Origin: Butyrivibrio sp. AE2015
Lineage (GTDB): Bacteria > Bacillota > Clostridia > Lachnospirales > Lachnospiraceae
Assembly: GCF_000420825.1 (NCBI RefSeq)
Contig: NZ_ATVR01000004.1
Location: forward strand, 1-64,000
Length of the DNA: 64,000 nt
Direction of reading: 5' to 3'
Part shown: positions 7,832 to 17,331 of the stretch, piece by piece
Numbering within the stretch: the first letter of the stretch is position 1
Layout: each line of letters begins with the position of its first letter
Notes under the pieces: generated by a model
Databases searched by the model: none
What the model was told of the DNA's origin: nothing
What the model saw: the letters and a program-made list of their open reading frames with translations, nothing else
Program-made: the position numbers and the translations under genes

Positions 7832-9040
7832 ATGGGACAGTTTGGTGAATATTTTAAAAGTGCGATCAAGCAGATAATAGGCAACGGCTATCGCACTCTT
7901 ATGACGATGCTTGGAATTGTCATAGGTATAGCAGCAGTAATTGCTGTTGTTGCTCTGGGAAATGGCATGACTGAGTTTGTACAAAGTCAGCTTAACGGAA
8001 TAACGGGCAACTACGGAATAATCAGTATAAATACAAAGAAAACCTCTGATTTTTTTACCACAGAAGATATGAAAATTGTTGAGGATGAGCTTCCTGATAT
8101 AAAGGGTGTATCTCCTGAGTTTTCCGGATATGGAAAGGTGAAGGCGAAAAAAGGTACTTTTGAAGCAAATGTAAGTGCCGGAACAGAAGCTTTTGAATAT
8201 GCTCTTGGAAATGGAATTGTAAAGGGGTCTTATTTTACAAGGCAGCAGGTTGAAGGCGGACAAAGAGTGTGTGTCATGCTCATAGATGATGCTATAAAAC
8301 TCTTTGGAACAGATGAGTGTATTGGCAATGAAATAGAGATAACCTTGTGGGGGAAGACTGCAACCTATACTGTTGTAGGGCTTCGTGATCACATGAATGA
8401 AATGTATACTTTTCTCATGGAGGGGCAGGACTACTACGCTCAGATAGAAGCTCCATATACAGCATTTTGCGCGGATTTTGATTATGAGGCAGATAAGCTT
8501 TATAGTCTGGTTCTTTTTGCTGATCAGGGGATACTAAATGACAGAGTTACAGAGGCCAAAAATATCCTTATGAACACTCATGGCCTTAGGGGAACTAATG
8601 CCATATCAGGATATAGTATGGCTGATTTTTCAAAACAGCTTGATCAGATTCTTGGCTATGCATCTTCGTTTCTTTTACTGGTTTCAGTTATTTCCCTGGT
8701 AGTTGGTGGAATTGGCGTAATGAACATTATGCTTGTTTCTGTAACGGAGAGAACAAGAGAAATAGGCATAAGAAAATCTATTGGTGCCAAGACTGCAGCT
8801 ATCATGTCGCAGTTTCTGTTTGAGGCGTCTATCCTTACTTTCCTGGGAGGAATAGTTGGGATTATTTTGGGAATAATTCTTGCGCATATAATATGCACTG
8901 CTATAGGATTTAACGTTATCATTACACCTTCATCAGTACTTGGAGCAGCGTTTTTCTCTATTTTAGTGGGACTGTTTTTTGGACTGTACCCGGCAAGAAA
9001 AGCTGCCAAAATGAAGCCAATCGATGCGCTGAGATTATAA
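7832..9040 (+). CDS. MacB-like ABC permease (first copy)
   Basis: 402 residues with the MacB arrangement: one N-terminal helix after a short amphipathic stretch (TMLGIVIGIAAVIAVVALG, about 25-43), a large extracellular MacB_PCD domain, then three C-terminal helices with the FtsX signature (GGIGVMNIMLVSVTERTREI, IGIRKSIGAKT). It ends in YPARKAAKMKPIDALR, typical of the family. The ribosome site is weak (GGATAAAAGATA), suggesting coupling to the upstream gene. With the next gene it probably forms a heterodimeric permease. Confidence 0.93.
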   Translation: MGQFGEYFKSAIKQIIGNGYRTLMTMLGIVIGIAAVIAVVALGNGMTEFVQSQLNGITGNYGIISINTKKTSDFFTTEDMKIVEDELPDIKGVSPEFSGYGKVKAKKGTFEANVSAGTEAFEYALGNGIVKGSYFTRQQVEGGQRVCVMLIDDAIKLFGTDECIGNEIEITLWGKTATYTVVGLRDHMNEMYTFLMEGQDYYAQIEAPYTAFCADFDYEADKLYSLVLFADQGILNDRVTEAKNILMNTHGLRGTNAISGYSMADFSKQLDQILGYASSFLLLVSVISLVVGGIGVMNIMLVSVTERTREIGIRKSIGAKTAAIMSQFLFEASILTFLGGIVGIILGIILAHIICTAIGFNVIITPSSVLGAAFFSILVGLFFGLYPARKAAKMKPIDALRL

Positions 9041-9050
9041 GGAATATGAA

Positions 9051-10262
9051 ATGGGAACTTTTGGAGAATATATAAAAAGTGCGCTTTCAAGCATAAGGAA
9101 TAATAAAGGAAGATCTTTTCTTACAATGCTTGGAATCATAATAGGAATTGCAGCTGTTTTGACCGTTCTGATCATCGGAGATGGTATGAAGGCTACGGTA
9201 AACAGTGAGATGGATTCTATTGGAGCTACCACAATAACTGTATCTTTGGATAACACAAAGACTGACAAGCTTTTTACAAAAGATGATTTAGACAGGATAG
9301 AAGCAGGACTTGATAATATTTATGGTGTATCTCCCAGCATCAGTATATGGGGAGAAACAATGGTACGTGGCGAGAGCTTTGACATGAATTTAAGCGGCGG
9401 AAGCCAGGCAATGGAATATGGTGCCGGTGTAAAAATGGTTCATGGCCGTTACTTCAATGCCGCAGATGTGGAAGATGGTAAAAAAGTCTGTGTACTTAGC
9501 CAGTCTGCTGCGAAAAAGCTTTTTGGATATGAAGAAGCAATAGGAGAGACTGTTACTATCACTGCTTATGATCTTACCGGAGAGTTTTTGGTAATAGGAA
9601 TAAGAGAAGATACATCAATGGACATAGCTTATGCAAGTTTCGGTGATGAGCCTGTGTATATGGGGGATGTTCCCTATACTGCAGCTGCTGGTGTATACAG
9701 TCTGAATCTGGATACTCTGGAGAGCTTTACAATTTATCTTGACAGTGAGTACAAAAATGCTGTTTTGTCTCAGGCAAGGTCGGTTGTTGAAAATGTCATG
9801 GGACTTAGAGGCGAAGGTGCTGTAAAGGTGTCTTCCGGTTATGGATTTGATCAGACTACAGATACTATTCTTACGATCATCACCTCTGTTGTTGCCATAA
9901 TTGCTGCCATATCTCTTTTGGTTGGAGGTATCGGCGTTATGAATATCATGACTGTTTCTGTTACAGAAAGGACAAGAGAGATCGGTATCAGAAAGTCTCT
10001 CGGAGCCCGCACATCATCAATACTTACACAGTTTTTGGCGGAGGCATCCATACTTACATTTACGGGTGGTATCATAGGCATTATCCTGGGACTTTCCCTG
10101 GCGTACCTTATCTGCACGGTGATAGGATTTGCGTTCTCTGTAAATCCGCTGTTGGTGCTGCTTGTAGTAGCTATTTCTACAGCTATAGGTCTTTTCTTTG
10201 GAATATATCCTGCAAAGCGCGCTGCTGCGCTTGATCCAATTGAAGCCCTTAGAACGGAGTAA
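9051..10262 (+). CDS. MacB-like ABC permease (second copy)
   Basis: 403 residues, paralogous along its length to the preceding permease: N-terminal helix TMLGIIIGIAAVLTVLIIG, extracellular domain, then GGIGVMNIMTVSVTERTREI and IGIRKSLGARTSS before the last two helices, ending YPAKRAAALDPIEALR. It starts 11 bases after the previous stop with AAGGAA upstream. Separate ATPase, fusion and two permease genes are common in Firmicutes. The substrate is unknown; an antimicrobial peptide or a secreted peptide are the usual options. Confidence 0.93.
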   Translation: MGTFGEYIKSALSSIRNNKGRSFLTMLGIIIGIAAVLTVLIIGDGMKATVNSEMDSIGATTITVSLDNTKTDKLFTKDDLDRIEAGLDNIYGVSPSISIWGETMVRGESFDMNLSGGSQAMEYGAGVKMVHGRYFNAADVEDGKKVCVLSQSAAKKLFGYEEAIGETVTITAYDLTGEFLVIGIREDTSMDIAYASFGDEPVYMGDVPYTAAAGVYSLNLDTLESFTIYLDSEYKNAVLSQARSVVENVMGLRGEGAVKVSSGYGFDQTTDTILTIITSVVAIIAAISLLVGGIGVMNIMTVSVTERTREIGIRKSLGARTSSILTQFLAEASILTFTGGIIGIILGLSLAYLICTVIGFAFSVNPLLVLLVVAISTAIGLFFGIYPAKRAAALDPIEALRTE

Positions 10263-10308
10263 AGTTAGTTTCACTGTCACTCCATGAGTACTAAAAACAG
10301 CCTTTGTG

Positions 10309-10317
10309 TGATATACT
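10309..10317 (+). promoter_or_regulatory. Extended -10 promoter of the four-gene cluster
   Basis: TG at 10309-10310 and TATACT at 10312-10317 form an extended -10 element with no convincing -35. It lies in the 85-bp gap after the permease gene, and the predicted start is about 25 bases before the GTG start codon. Confidence 0.45.
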
Positions 10318-10347
10318 AGGTAGTAAGAATGTTTTTGGGGTGAGCTT

Positions 10348-13300
10348 GTGAGAGAGATAGTGGAGAGACTCCTTAAGGGGCAGTTTGAATATGATGATAA
10401 GAGCCTGGATTTTTCTGTGCCCAGAGTTGAGATCGCTTTGGGCCCGGATGAAGAAGTCGAAGGCTCTTTTACTATATTCGGACCTGAGAACAGGTTTGTC
10501 ACCGGCAGGATCTCCTCTACAGATCTTAGGATGGAGGTCATAACTCCTGAATTTTCAGGTTCACCATATGAAGTTTCTTACAGGTATGATGCAAGAGGTC
10601 TTTCCAAGGGCGATGTTCACCAGGGGGATTTCAGGATCATATCCAATCAGGGAGAGTATGTTCTTCCGTTTGTAGTCACTGTAAAGCATGATCATATAGC
10701 ATCAAGTCTTGGTGATATCAAAAATCTTTTCCATTTTGCAAATTTAGCCAAAACAGATTGGAAGGAGGCAGTTGACCTCTTTTATTCCAAGGATTTTATA
10801 AGCGTTTTTCAGGGGAATGACAGCCAGTACGAGAGTCTTTACAGAGGCCTTTCTGTGGGTGGGGTCAATGAGCAGAACGTAGAAGAGTTTCTCATAAGCA
10901 TCAATAAAAAACAGCCTGTCGAATATATTATCGATCAGGAAGAGATACATATCGATTTTACAGGCACACTTCATGACTATGGAATCCTCATAACAAGAAA
11001 TGGTTGGGGATATACTGATCTTCATGCAGATGTGGATGGGGATTTTATAAGCCTTGATAAAACAGATTTAAATGATGAGAGTTTTAGCGGAAGTTCATGC
11101 CATATAAAAATAAGGCTAAGGACTGAGATGCTCCATGAGGGCAATAATTTTGGCAGGATTACTTTCAGAAATGCCTTTTTTAAGACGGAACTTCCTGTAA
11201 CTGTGGCAGTTGAACTTACCGGCAGGCACCCTACAGCGGACTACCAGGAAAAGAAACAGCTAAAGGTTGACCTTGTAAAGGCCTATGAGAATTACAGATG
11301 TAAAAAGATTACAGCCAGAGCCTGGGTTTCAGATACCGGCAAGATAATTGCCAAGATGAATGCGATCGATGATAAGGACCTGGAGTTCAGACTCTATACG
11401 GCCCATTACTATATTACGGCAGGAAGAGTTAATGAGGGCAAGTGGATCCTTGACAGAACGGAAAAAGAGGCCCTTGATTCGCCCGGAGATACACTATATA
11501 GCTACTTTCTCTATCTCTCTACTCTGTGTAGTAAGGAAGAGAGCTATCTGAATGATGTGGCTGAGAGACTTGAGGGGATCTTCAGGCGCAATCCAGACAA
11601 CTGGCGTATTGCCTGGCTTATTCAGTATGTGGCTGATGAGTATGCGTCATCAAGCCCCAGAAAGTGGATGAGTATCGAAGAACAGTTTGCACTTGGATGC
11701 AGGAGTCCGATACTTTACCTCGAAGCAATGGGGCTGCTTAATGAGACGCCTTCAATCCTCACAAGACTTGAGGATTTTGAACTATATGTTCTTGAGTATG
11801 GCGCTAAAAAACAGATCATAAGCCTTAATCTGATAGACCAGATAGTATATCTTTCAACTCGCGTTCGCGGCTATAGCGACAGGCTCTACAGGATTTTGAA
11901 GGCCTGCTACGAGGTAAAAGAAAATGATCTTGTCCTTGAAGCTATCGTATCTCTTTTGATAAAGGGAGGTAAGACTTCAAAGACAGCTTTTGAGTGGTAT
12001 GTTCTTGGTGTTGACAGACAGCTTCGCATAACAAGGCTCTATGAGTATTACATGATGTCCATCTATGTAACTGATGAGGGAACTCTTCCGTGTGAGATCA
12101 GCAAGATGGTGCTCATGTACTTCTCTTACCAGAGCGACCTTGAATATGATAAAAACGCTATTCTTTACAGATATATCCATGAGAGAAGGCAGGACTACCC
12201 TGAGCTCTACGAAACTTACCTGCCACAGATCGAGAAGTTTCTTATGGCTCAGCTTGACAGGGGCAGGGTCAATAAGGACCTTGGATATCTTTACAAGAAT
12301 CTGCTCACAAAGCAGATGGTTGATGCAGCCAATGCACCAAAAGTTTTGTATGTCATCAACACTGCTGAGATAAAGACCGCAGATAAAAGAGTCAACAGCG
12401 TCTGCGTTATTTACGACAAGTGTGCAAAGGAAATGCGTTATCAGGTAACTGATGGCAGGGCTTATGTTCCTTTGTATGGCAATGATTACACAGTTCTTTT
12501 GACAGACAGGGATGATAACAGGTACGCGACTACAATTCCCTATACCAATATCAGAATGATGATACCCGGGAAGCTGACAGACTACGCGATTCCTTATATT
12601 CAGAAGGGAAAAGAGAACCTGGATCTGTTTTTGTGTGATCTTGGCAAGAATGCTTACACCATCGATATGGACAATGTGAGCAGATACAGAGATCTTGCTG
12701 ATTCAGAGTATGTCAGAAAAAAGGTAAAGAATGAGATAAGAAATAATCTTATCAGGTTCTACTATGACAATGATTTTACAAGGCAGCTTACTGAGTATCT
12801 TGTGAATATCGATCCGCTTGATATAAGCACCACGGAGCGCGATGAGCTATTGGAGCTTATGGTAATGGCAGGACTTTACGATAAGGCCATGGAGTGGATA
12901 AAGACCTATGGAACCTATTCACTTGATCCTAAGGTTATCCTTCGCATGTGCTCAAGGATGCTTGACAGGGATATATATGACAATGGACCACAGGAAGTTG
13001 AGATAGCTTATTATGCCTTTTCCAAGGCAAAATATGATGAGCAGCTGTTAAAGTATCTGGTGGCAAACTTTAACGGTACCATCAAAGAGATGAGGGATGT
13101 GTTCAGGGCAGCGCAGTCTTTTGGCCTTGATACCTATCCACTTGCTGAGCGAATGCTTCTGCAGATGCTCTATAGCGGTTCCTTTGTAGGTGAAAAAATC
13201 GAGATCTTTAAATCCTATGTAAAGAGCGGAGCCAGCACTGATATTGAGGTTGCCTTCCTTTCACAGTGTGCATATGACAGTTTTGTTCGTGGAAAAGTCA

Positions 13301-13938
13301 CCGACGGATTTGTCTATCAGAGGATAGAGAGTCTTGCTCTAATGGGAGTTCCACTTCTTGATGTGTGCAAGCTGGCATATCTTAGGTATTACGCCAACGA
13401 GAAAAAGACTGGCGAAGAATATAATCAGGATGTGGCTATAGCATTCCTCAGAGAACTTGTGGATAAAAATACATATTTCCCGTTCTTTACAGAGTATGAA
13501 GAGCTTCTTCCTGAAATGGTGCAGTTTACCGATAAGACCATGCTTGAATACAGGACATTGCCGCAGAAGCACTGCTATGTCCATTACAGACTTGCAGGGG
13601 ATGAGGACAATGAGTACAAGAGCATGGAAATGCACGAGATGTATGAAGGAATATTCGTTGCTTCTTTTGTTCTTTTCTTTGGAGAACAGCTCCAGTACTA
13701 CATCACAGAAGACTCAGAAAATGGAGAGGATGTTCTCACAGAGAGTGGAACCATTCAGAAGAGCGATATTATCAAGACTCATACAGGCAGCAGGTTCAGC
13801 TATATCAACGATATCATGATCGGAGAGACTCTCCAGGATTATGACACTGTGGATAAGCTTCTTTTGGAGCTTGGTAAAAAGAGATTTGTTTGTGACAGGC
13901 TGTTTACGGCCTTTTTAGATAATGGCGAAGAAGGATGA
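10348..13938 (+). CDS. Large cytoplasmic helical-repeat protein (resembles DUF5717 family)
   Basis: 1196 residues, GTG start supported by GGGGTGAG about 5 bases upstream. There is no signal peptide or membrane helix. The N-terminus (about 1-120) and a segment at about 200-300 look like all-beta, Ig-like domains. Residues 310-1050 are almost entirely helical with TPR/HEAT-like spacing. A last beta-rich part (about 1065-1150, around HCYVHYRLAG and EQLQYYITED) precedes the end. From memory it resembles the Lachnospiraceae family annotated DUF5717, of unknown function. It is first of four co-directional genes with gaps of 6, 12 and 16 bases, so it is probably the scaffold of a multi-protein complex (inference). 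Confidence 0.8.
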   Translation: MREIVERLLKGQFEYDDKSLDFSVPRVEIALGPDEEVEGSFTIFGPENRFVTGRISSTDLRMEVITPEFSGSPYEVSYRYDARGLSKGDVHQGDFRIISNQGEYVLPFVVTVKHDHIASSLGDIKNLFHFANLAKTDWKEAVDLFYSKDFISVFQGNDSQYESLYRGLSVGGVNEQNVEEFLISINKKQPVEYIIDQEEIHIDFTGTLHDYGILITRNGWGYTDLHADVDGDFISLDKTDLNDESFSGSSCHIKIRLRTEMLHEGNNFGRITFRNAFFKTELPVTVAVELTGRHPTADYQEKKQLKVDLVKAYENYRCKKITARAWVSDTGKIIAKMNAIDDKDLEFRLYTAHYYITAGRVNEGKWILDRTEKEALDSPGDTLYSYFLYLSTLCSKEESYLNDVAERLEGIFRRNPDNWRIAWLIQYVADEYASSSPRKWMSIEEQFALGCRSPILYLEAMGLLNETPSILTRLEDFELYVLEYGAKKQIISLNLIDQIVYLSTRVRGYSDRLYRILKACYEVKENDLVLEAIVSLLIKGGKTSKTAFEWYVLGVDRQLRITRLYEYYMMSIYVTDEGTLPCEISKMVLMYFSYQSDLEYDKNAILYRYIHERRQDYPELYETYLPQIEKFLMAQLDRGRVNKDLGYLYKNLLTKQMVDAANAPKVLYVINTAEIKTADKRVNSVCVIYDKCAKEMRYQVTDGRAYVPLYGNDYTVLLTDRDDNRYATTIPYTNIRMMIPGKLTDYAIPYIQKGKENLDLFLCDLGKNAYTIDMDNVSRYRDLADSEYVRKKVKNEIRNNLIRFYYDNDFTRQLTEYLVNIDPLDISTTERDELLELMVMAGLYDKAMEWIKTYGTYSLDPKVILRMCSRMLDRDIYDNGPQEVEIAYYAFSKAKYDEQLLKYLVANFNGTIKEMRDVFRAAQSFGLDTYPLAERMLLQMLYSGSFVGEKIEIFKSYVKSGASTDIEVAFLSQCAYDSFVRGKVTDGFVYQRIESLALMGVPLLDVCKLAYLRYYANEKKTGEEYNQDVAIAFLRELVDKNTYFPFFTEYEELLPEMVQFTDKTMLEYRTLPQKHCYVHYRLAGDEDNEYKSMEMHEMYEGIFVASFVLFFGEQLQYYITEDSENGEDVLTESGTIQKSDIIKTHTGSRFSYINDIMIGETLQDYDTVDKLLLELGKKRFVCDRLFTAFLDNGEEG

Positions 13939-13944
13939 TAGGAT

Positions 13945-15246
13945 ATGCTTTTTGGTAGTTCGGATGAAAAGCGCTTTGTGCTGGGATATGATTTGGGCGA
14001 GAAGGTTTCGCAGATAAGCTATCTGGCTTCTGACGCGGATATGCCTGAGACTCTCTCAGTACTGGCCGGAGCAGAACTGTATAATATTCCTACCGTGCTG
14101 TGCAAAAGAAATGATGTAAATCAGTGGTTTTATGGAAAAGAGGCAGTGCGCCATATTCAAGAGGGGGATGCAACTGCTGCTCCTGATCTTTTGGCATCGG
14201 CAAGGGCTGGTAAACCTGTTATGGTGGCAGGGGCTGAGTATGACCCCATAGCTCTTTTGACCCTGTTTGTCAAAAGGAGTTTGTCTCTTTTATCTATGGA
14301 GCTTTCACTTGATAATGTGGATGCCATAATGATAACAACAAGTAGCCTTGACCACAGAATGGTGCAGGTTCTAAATGCTGTTACCTCAGCTCTTGAGCTT
14401 AAGACAAAGAACATTTTTTATCAGAGTCACCAGGAGAGCTTTTATAATTACATGCTGTACCAGCCGGATGAACTGATGCATCATGTGATCCTTGCCTGCG
14501 ACTACGACATGGAAAAACTTCGTGTCTATGAAATGACTCTAAACCACAATACAACGCCTATTGTGGCAACTATTGAAGACAGCTCTTTTGACAATTTAAG
14601 GATTGATCCGGCTGGATTTCCCAAGGAAGCTGCTTTGTACCACAAGACCTGCGAGAGGCTTGATGATGAGTTCCTTACGATAATGCAGAAGGTCTGCGGT
14701 GAAAAAATCATATCTACTGTGTTCCTGCTAGGGGACGGCTTCAGGGACAAATGGGCAAAAAGGTCTTTGGAGTTTTTGTGCAGGACAAGAAGGGTTTTCC
14801 AGGGCAATAATCTCTTTAGCAAGGGAGCCAGTATTGCAGCAAGAGAAAGGATAAAACCTTCGGAGCATTCCAAAAAATATGTATTCCTTGGAGAGGATAA
14901 ATTAAAATCCAATCTCGGAATGAAGCTGATGAAATGCGGAACAGAAGTGTATTGTGCACTTCTTGATGCGGGAACCAACTGGTATGAAGCAGAGGTTTCT
15001 ATCGAGATAATCATGGATCCAAGTGGAATACTTAATGTTGAAGTTACTCCGCTCACAGGAAAGATGCCCAAAATGGTGCAGCTTTATCTTGACGGTCTTG
15101 AAAAACGACCTGAAGGAACAACGAGACTTAGAATTTCCATGAAGATGAACTCTGTAAATGAGGTTGGCGTCAAGGTTCAGGATTTGGGCTTTGGAGAGCT
15201 GTTCCCATCTTCGGGAAAGACCTGGGAGCAGATAATTGAACTGTAA
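13945..15246 (+). CDS. Actin/Hsp70-fold protein (resembles DUF5716 family)
   Basis: 433 residues. The motif order is that of the ASKHA (actin-hexokinase-Hsp70) superfamily: a phosphate-1-like LGYDLGEKVSQISY (D16, G18), a strand AIMITTSS (128-134), a phosphate-2-like segment VILACDYDMEKLRVYEM (181-197) in which the usual glycines are replaced, an adenosine-type loop VFLLGDGF (259-266) and a helix cap SKGASIAA (292-299). The last 90 residues are beta-rich and contain IIMDPSGILNVEVTPL, close to the DANGILNV strand of the Hsp70 substrate-binding domain. I infer an Hsp70-like protein with a degenerate phosphate-2 loop. Its partners are the flanking genes. Confidence 0.75.
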   Translation: MLFGSSDEKRFVLGYDLGEKVSQISYLASDADMPETLSVLAGAELYNIPTVLCKRNDVNQWFYGKEAVRHIQEGDATAAPDLLASARAGKPVMVAGAEYDPIALLTLFVKRSLSLLSMELSLDNVDAIMITTSSLDHRMVQVLNAVTSALELKTKNIFYQSHQESFYNYMLYQPDELMHHVILACDYDMEKLRVYEMTLNHNTTPIVATIEDSSFDNLRIDPAGFPKEAALYHKTCERLDDEFLTIMQKVCGEKIISTVFLLGDGFRDKWAKRSLEFLCRTRRVFQGNNLFSKGASIAARERIKPSEHSKKYVFLGEDKLKSNLGMKLMKCGTEVYCALLDAGTNWYEAEVSIEIIMDPSGILNVEVTPLTGKMPKMVQLYLDGLEKRPEGTTRLRISMKMNSVNEVGVKVQDLGFGELFPSSGKTWEQIIEL

Positions 15247-15258
15247 TGAGGCTATGTT

Positions 15259-16101
15259 ATGAGTAAACCAATTCTTTGTATCGGAACATATGCGAAGACT
15301 CCCTTTCATATAGAAAAGGTGGGCAAAAATGTCTACTGCATTGAGGAACTTTGCTACATACTTGTAAATAATGCTTTCCTTTTGGATGAGGACAGCTTTG
15401 GAAATGACCTTTTTGACTGGATCGAGAAGGAGTGTTCTCTTGAGAGGCTATCGGATGAGCTTCGGAGCATGTACATGAAGAAGTGCTCGATTGCTTCTCT
15501 TGCAGGAACCATTCTTGACTATGTTGGCTATAACAGCAAAAAGGAAGTTGACAGGACTGAAGAGATACTCAGAGCCAATGCAGGAATGGATGTCTACAGG
15601 AAAAAGATGGCCCGTGCGGATTATCTTTTGAAAAATAACCGCTATAGCATGGCATTCAAGGAATATGAATTTCTTTTAAATAATACGGACGAACTTGATA
15701 AGAAGACGAAAGCAAAGATAGAACACAATGAAGGCGTTATGTATGCTAGACTCTTCCTCTTTGAAAGAGCAGCGGATATGTTTCTAAAAGCCTACAGGGA
15801 TGGTGGCGATGAGGCTTCGCTTATTCAGTATCTTGGTGCTGTGAGAATGAATCTTTCCGACAAGGAATATGTTTCATTTGTGGCGGATAATGAAGATATG
15901 TATGAGGCTTCAATGGTTCTTGAGAAAAGAGTAAATGAGCTTGAAGAACTGTTTGGAAGCAGCAAGTCCAATCTTGCGGTGGGAACTCTTTCTGTCTACA
16001 AGGCAGAGGGCAAGATGGGCGAGTATTATGATGTAGTGGGGAAGATCACAGATGAGCTGAAAACCGAGTACAGAGATCTCGTCAAAAGTAAAGTAGGATA
16101 A
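15259..16101 (+). CDS. TPR-like protein of the four-gene cluster
   Basis: 280 residues, no signal peptide or membrane helix. The N-terminal 100 residues form a mixed domain (starting MSKPILCIGTYAKTPFHI), then helical hairpins with TPR-like character (about 113-190: ADYLLKNNRYSMAFKEYEFLL, FERAADMFLKAY), and a charged helical C-terminus. No family is recognised. It starts 12 bases after the actin-fold gene, with TGAGG upstream, and is followed 16 bases later by the membrane protein, so it probably links the soluble and membrane parts of the complex (inference). Confidence 0.7.
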   Translation: MSKPILCIGTYAKTPFHIEKVGKNVYCIEELCYILVNNAFLLDEDSFGNDLFDWIEKECSLERLSDELRSMYMKKCSIASLAGTILDYVGYNSKKEVDRTEEILRANAGMDVYRKKMARADYLLKNNRYSMAFKEYEFLLNNTDELDKKTKAKIEHNEGVMYARLFLFERAADMFLKAYRDGGDEASLIQYLGAVRMNLSDKEYVSFVADNEDMYEASMVLEKRVNELEELFGSSKSNLAVGTLSVYKAEGKMGEYYDVVGKITDELKTEYRDLVKSKVG

Positions 16102-16117
16102 GCTGGGGGACTTACGT

Positions 16118-17311
16118 ATGGGACTTTTGGATGACATTTTTGGAAGAAATAAACCAGATGACAGGGTGATGCAGGAAGAACTTCAGGACTGGAATGATAT
16201 TGTCTATACCAGAAAAGACCTGGATATGGACGACCCGGTTCAGAGAAGAGAGTATATAGGGAGCTGTCTTCAGCAGATGGAAGAAGCATCCAGGCAGCTT
16301 GATGCCCTTGAAGTAGAATATGCAGATGTTACCAGCCATTTGAGGGATATGGAGGAAATTGATTCACTTCCGCCTGAACAGAGGGCTGAAGTCACTGATT
16401 GTGCCCAGAGAATAATCGAATCCCAGGAGCAGCAGGAAAAATTTGTAAAGCGCAAGAGCAAAATGAGCGATGAAGACTTTGAACATATGGAAAGGCTTCA
16501 GGCTCAGGCACAGATCGGAGCAGAGAAGCTCCTTGAAGCAGAAAGCTTTCAAAAGAAGATAAAGAATGATCTAAAGAGGCTTGATTCAGAGCATCAGGCA
16601 TATCTTTTCAGAGAAGAGGAACTTGAGAAAACTATCGAGAGTTCCAAGACCCTTACTATAGTAATAGGAGTAACTCTCTGTCTTATAATTATTTTTTTAC
16701 TGATATTACAGTTTGGACTTAAGCTTAATGTTACCTATGGCTTTATGATAAGCATTCTTTTATCTGCCATAGTGATAACTGTGCTGTATGTTCAGAGTAC
16801 CGGAGCGGTGGTTGAATTAAAGGGCGTAAAAAAGTCTATTTCAAGGCTTATAATGCTTCAGAATTCAGTAAAGATAAGGTATGTAAACAATACCAATCTT
16901 ATAGATTATCTCTGTATGAAGTACAGAGTTATGAATTCTTCAGAGCTCAGCGGCATGTACGATAAGTACCTTAAGGAGAAAAAAGAGCGCGAGAAATACG
17001 AGGACTCAAGAAGAAGCCTTGATGCCAACCAAAAGGATCTTATTTATATCCTCAGGCACTACCGGGTAAAAGATCCTGATATATGGGTTCATCAGGTGGA
17101 GGCTCTTATAAGCCACAATGAGGAGGTTGAAATAAGGCACAGCCTCAATGTACAAAGACAGTCACTTAGAAAGCGAATGGAATACAACAGAAATATCGTA
17201 GCAGGTAATGCCAAAAGAGAAATTGAAGACACTGCAAAGCTTTATCCGCAGTATGCTCAGGAAATACTTGATATGGTTTCAAGATACGAAGAAATGTACC
17301 CAAATGTGTAA
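16118..17311 (+). CDS. Coiled-coil protein with two membrane helices
   Basis: 397 residues. Residues 15-175 are charged heptad-rich helix (Glu, Gln, Lys, Arg), interrupted near 82-90. Two membrane helices follow (about 178-200 and 205-227) joined by a short loop, then another long helical coiled region. Both coiled arms should face the cytoplasm, giving a hairpin anchored in the membrane. No family is recognised. It is the last gene of the cluster, preceded by GGGGG. Its stop codon lies within the loop of the terminator hairpin. Confidence 0.75.
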   Translation: MGLLDDIFGRNKPDDRVMQEELQDWNDIVYTRKDLDMDDPVQRREYIGSCLQQMEEASRQLDALEVEYADVTSHLRDMEEIDSLPPEQRAEVTDCAQRIIESQEQQEKFVKRKSKMSDEDFEHMERLQAQAQIGAEKLLEAESFQKKIKNDLKRLDSEHQAYLFREEELEKTIESSKTLTIVIGVTLCLIIIFLLILQFGLKLNVTYGFMISILLSAIVITVLYVQSTGAVVELKGVKKSISRLIMLQNSVKIRYVNNTNLIDYLCMKYRVMNSSELSGMYDKYLKEKKEREKYEDSRRSLDANQKDLIYILRHYRVKDPDIWVHQVEALISHNEEVEIRHSLNVQRQSLRKRMEYNRNIVAGNAKREIEDTAKLYPQYAQEILDMVSRYEEMYPNV

Positions 17312-17329
17312 ACATTTGGGTATTTTTTT
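17298..17329 (+). terminator. Terminator of the four-gene cluster
   Basis: Perfect 10-bp stem ACCCAAATGT / ACATTTGGGT (17298-17307, 17312-17321) with loop GTAA that includes the TAA stop of the preceding gene, followed by A and seven T residues. The last codons of the gene are part of the terminator. Confidence 0.93.
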
Positions 17330-17331
17330 CA

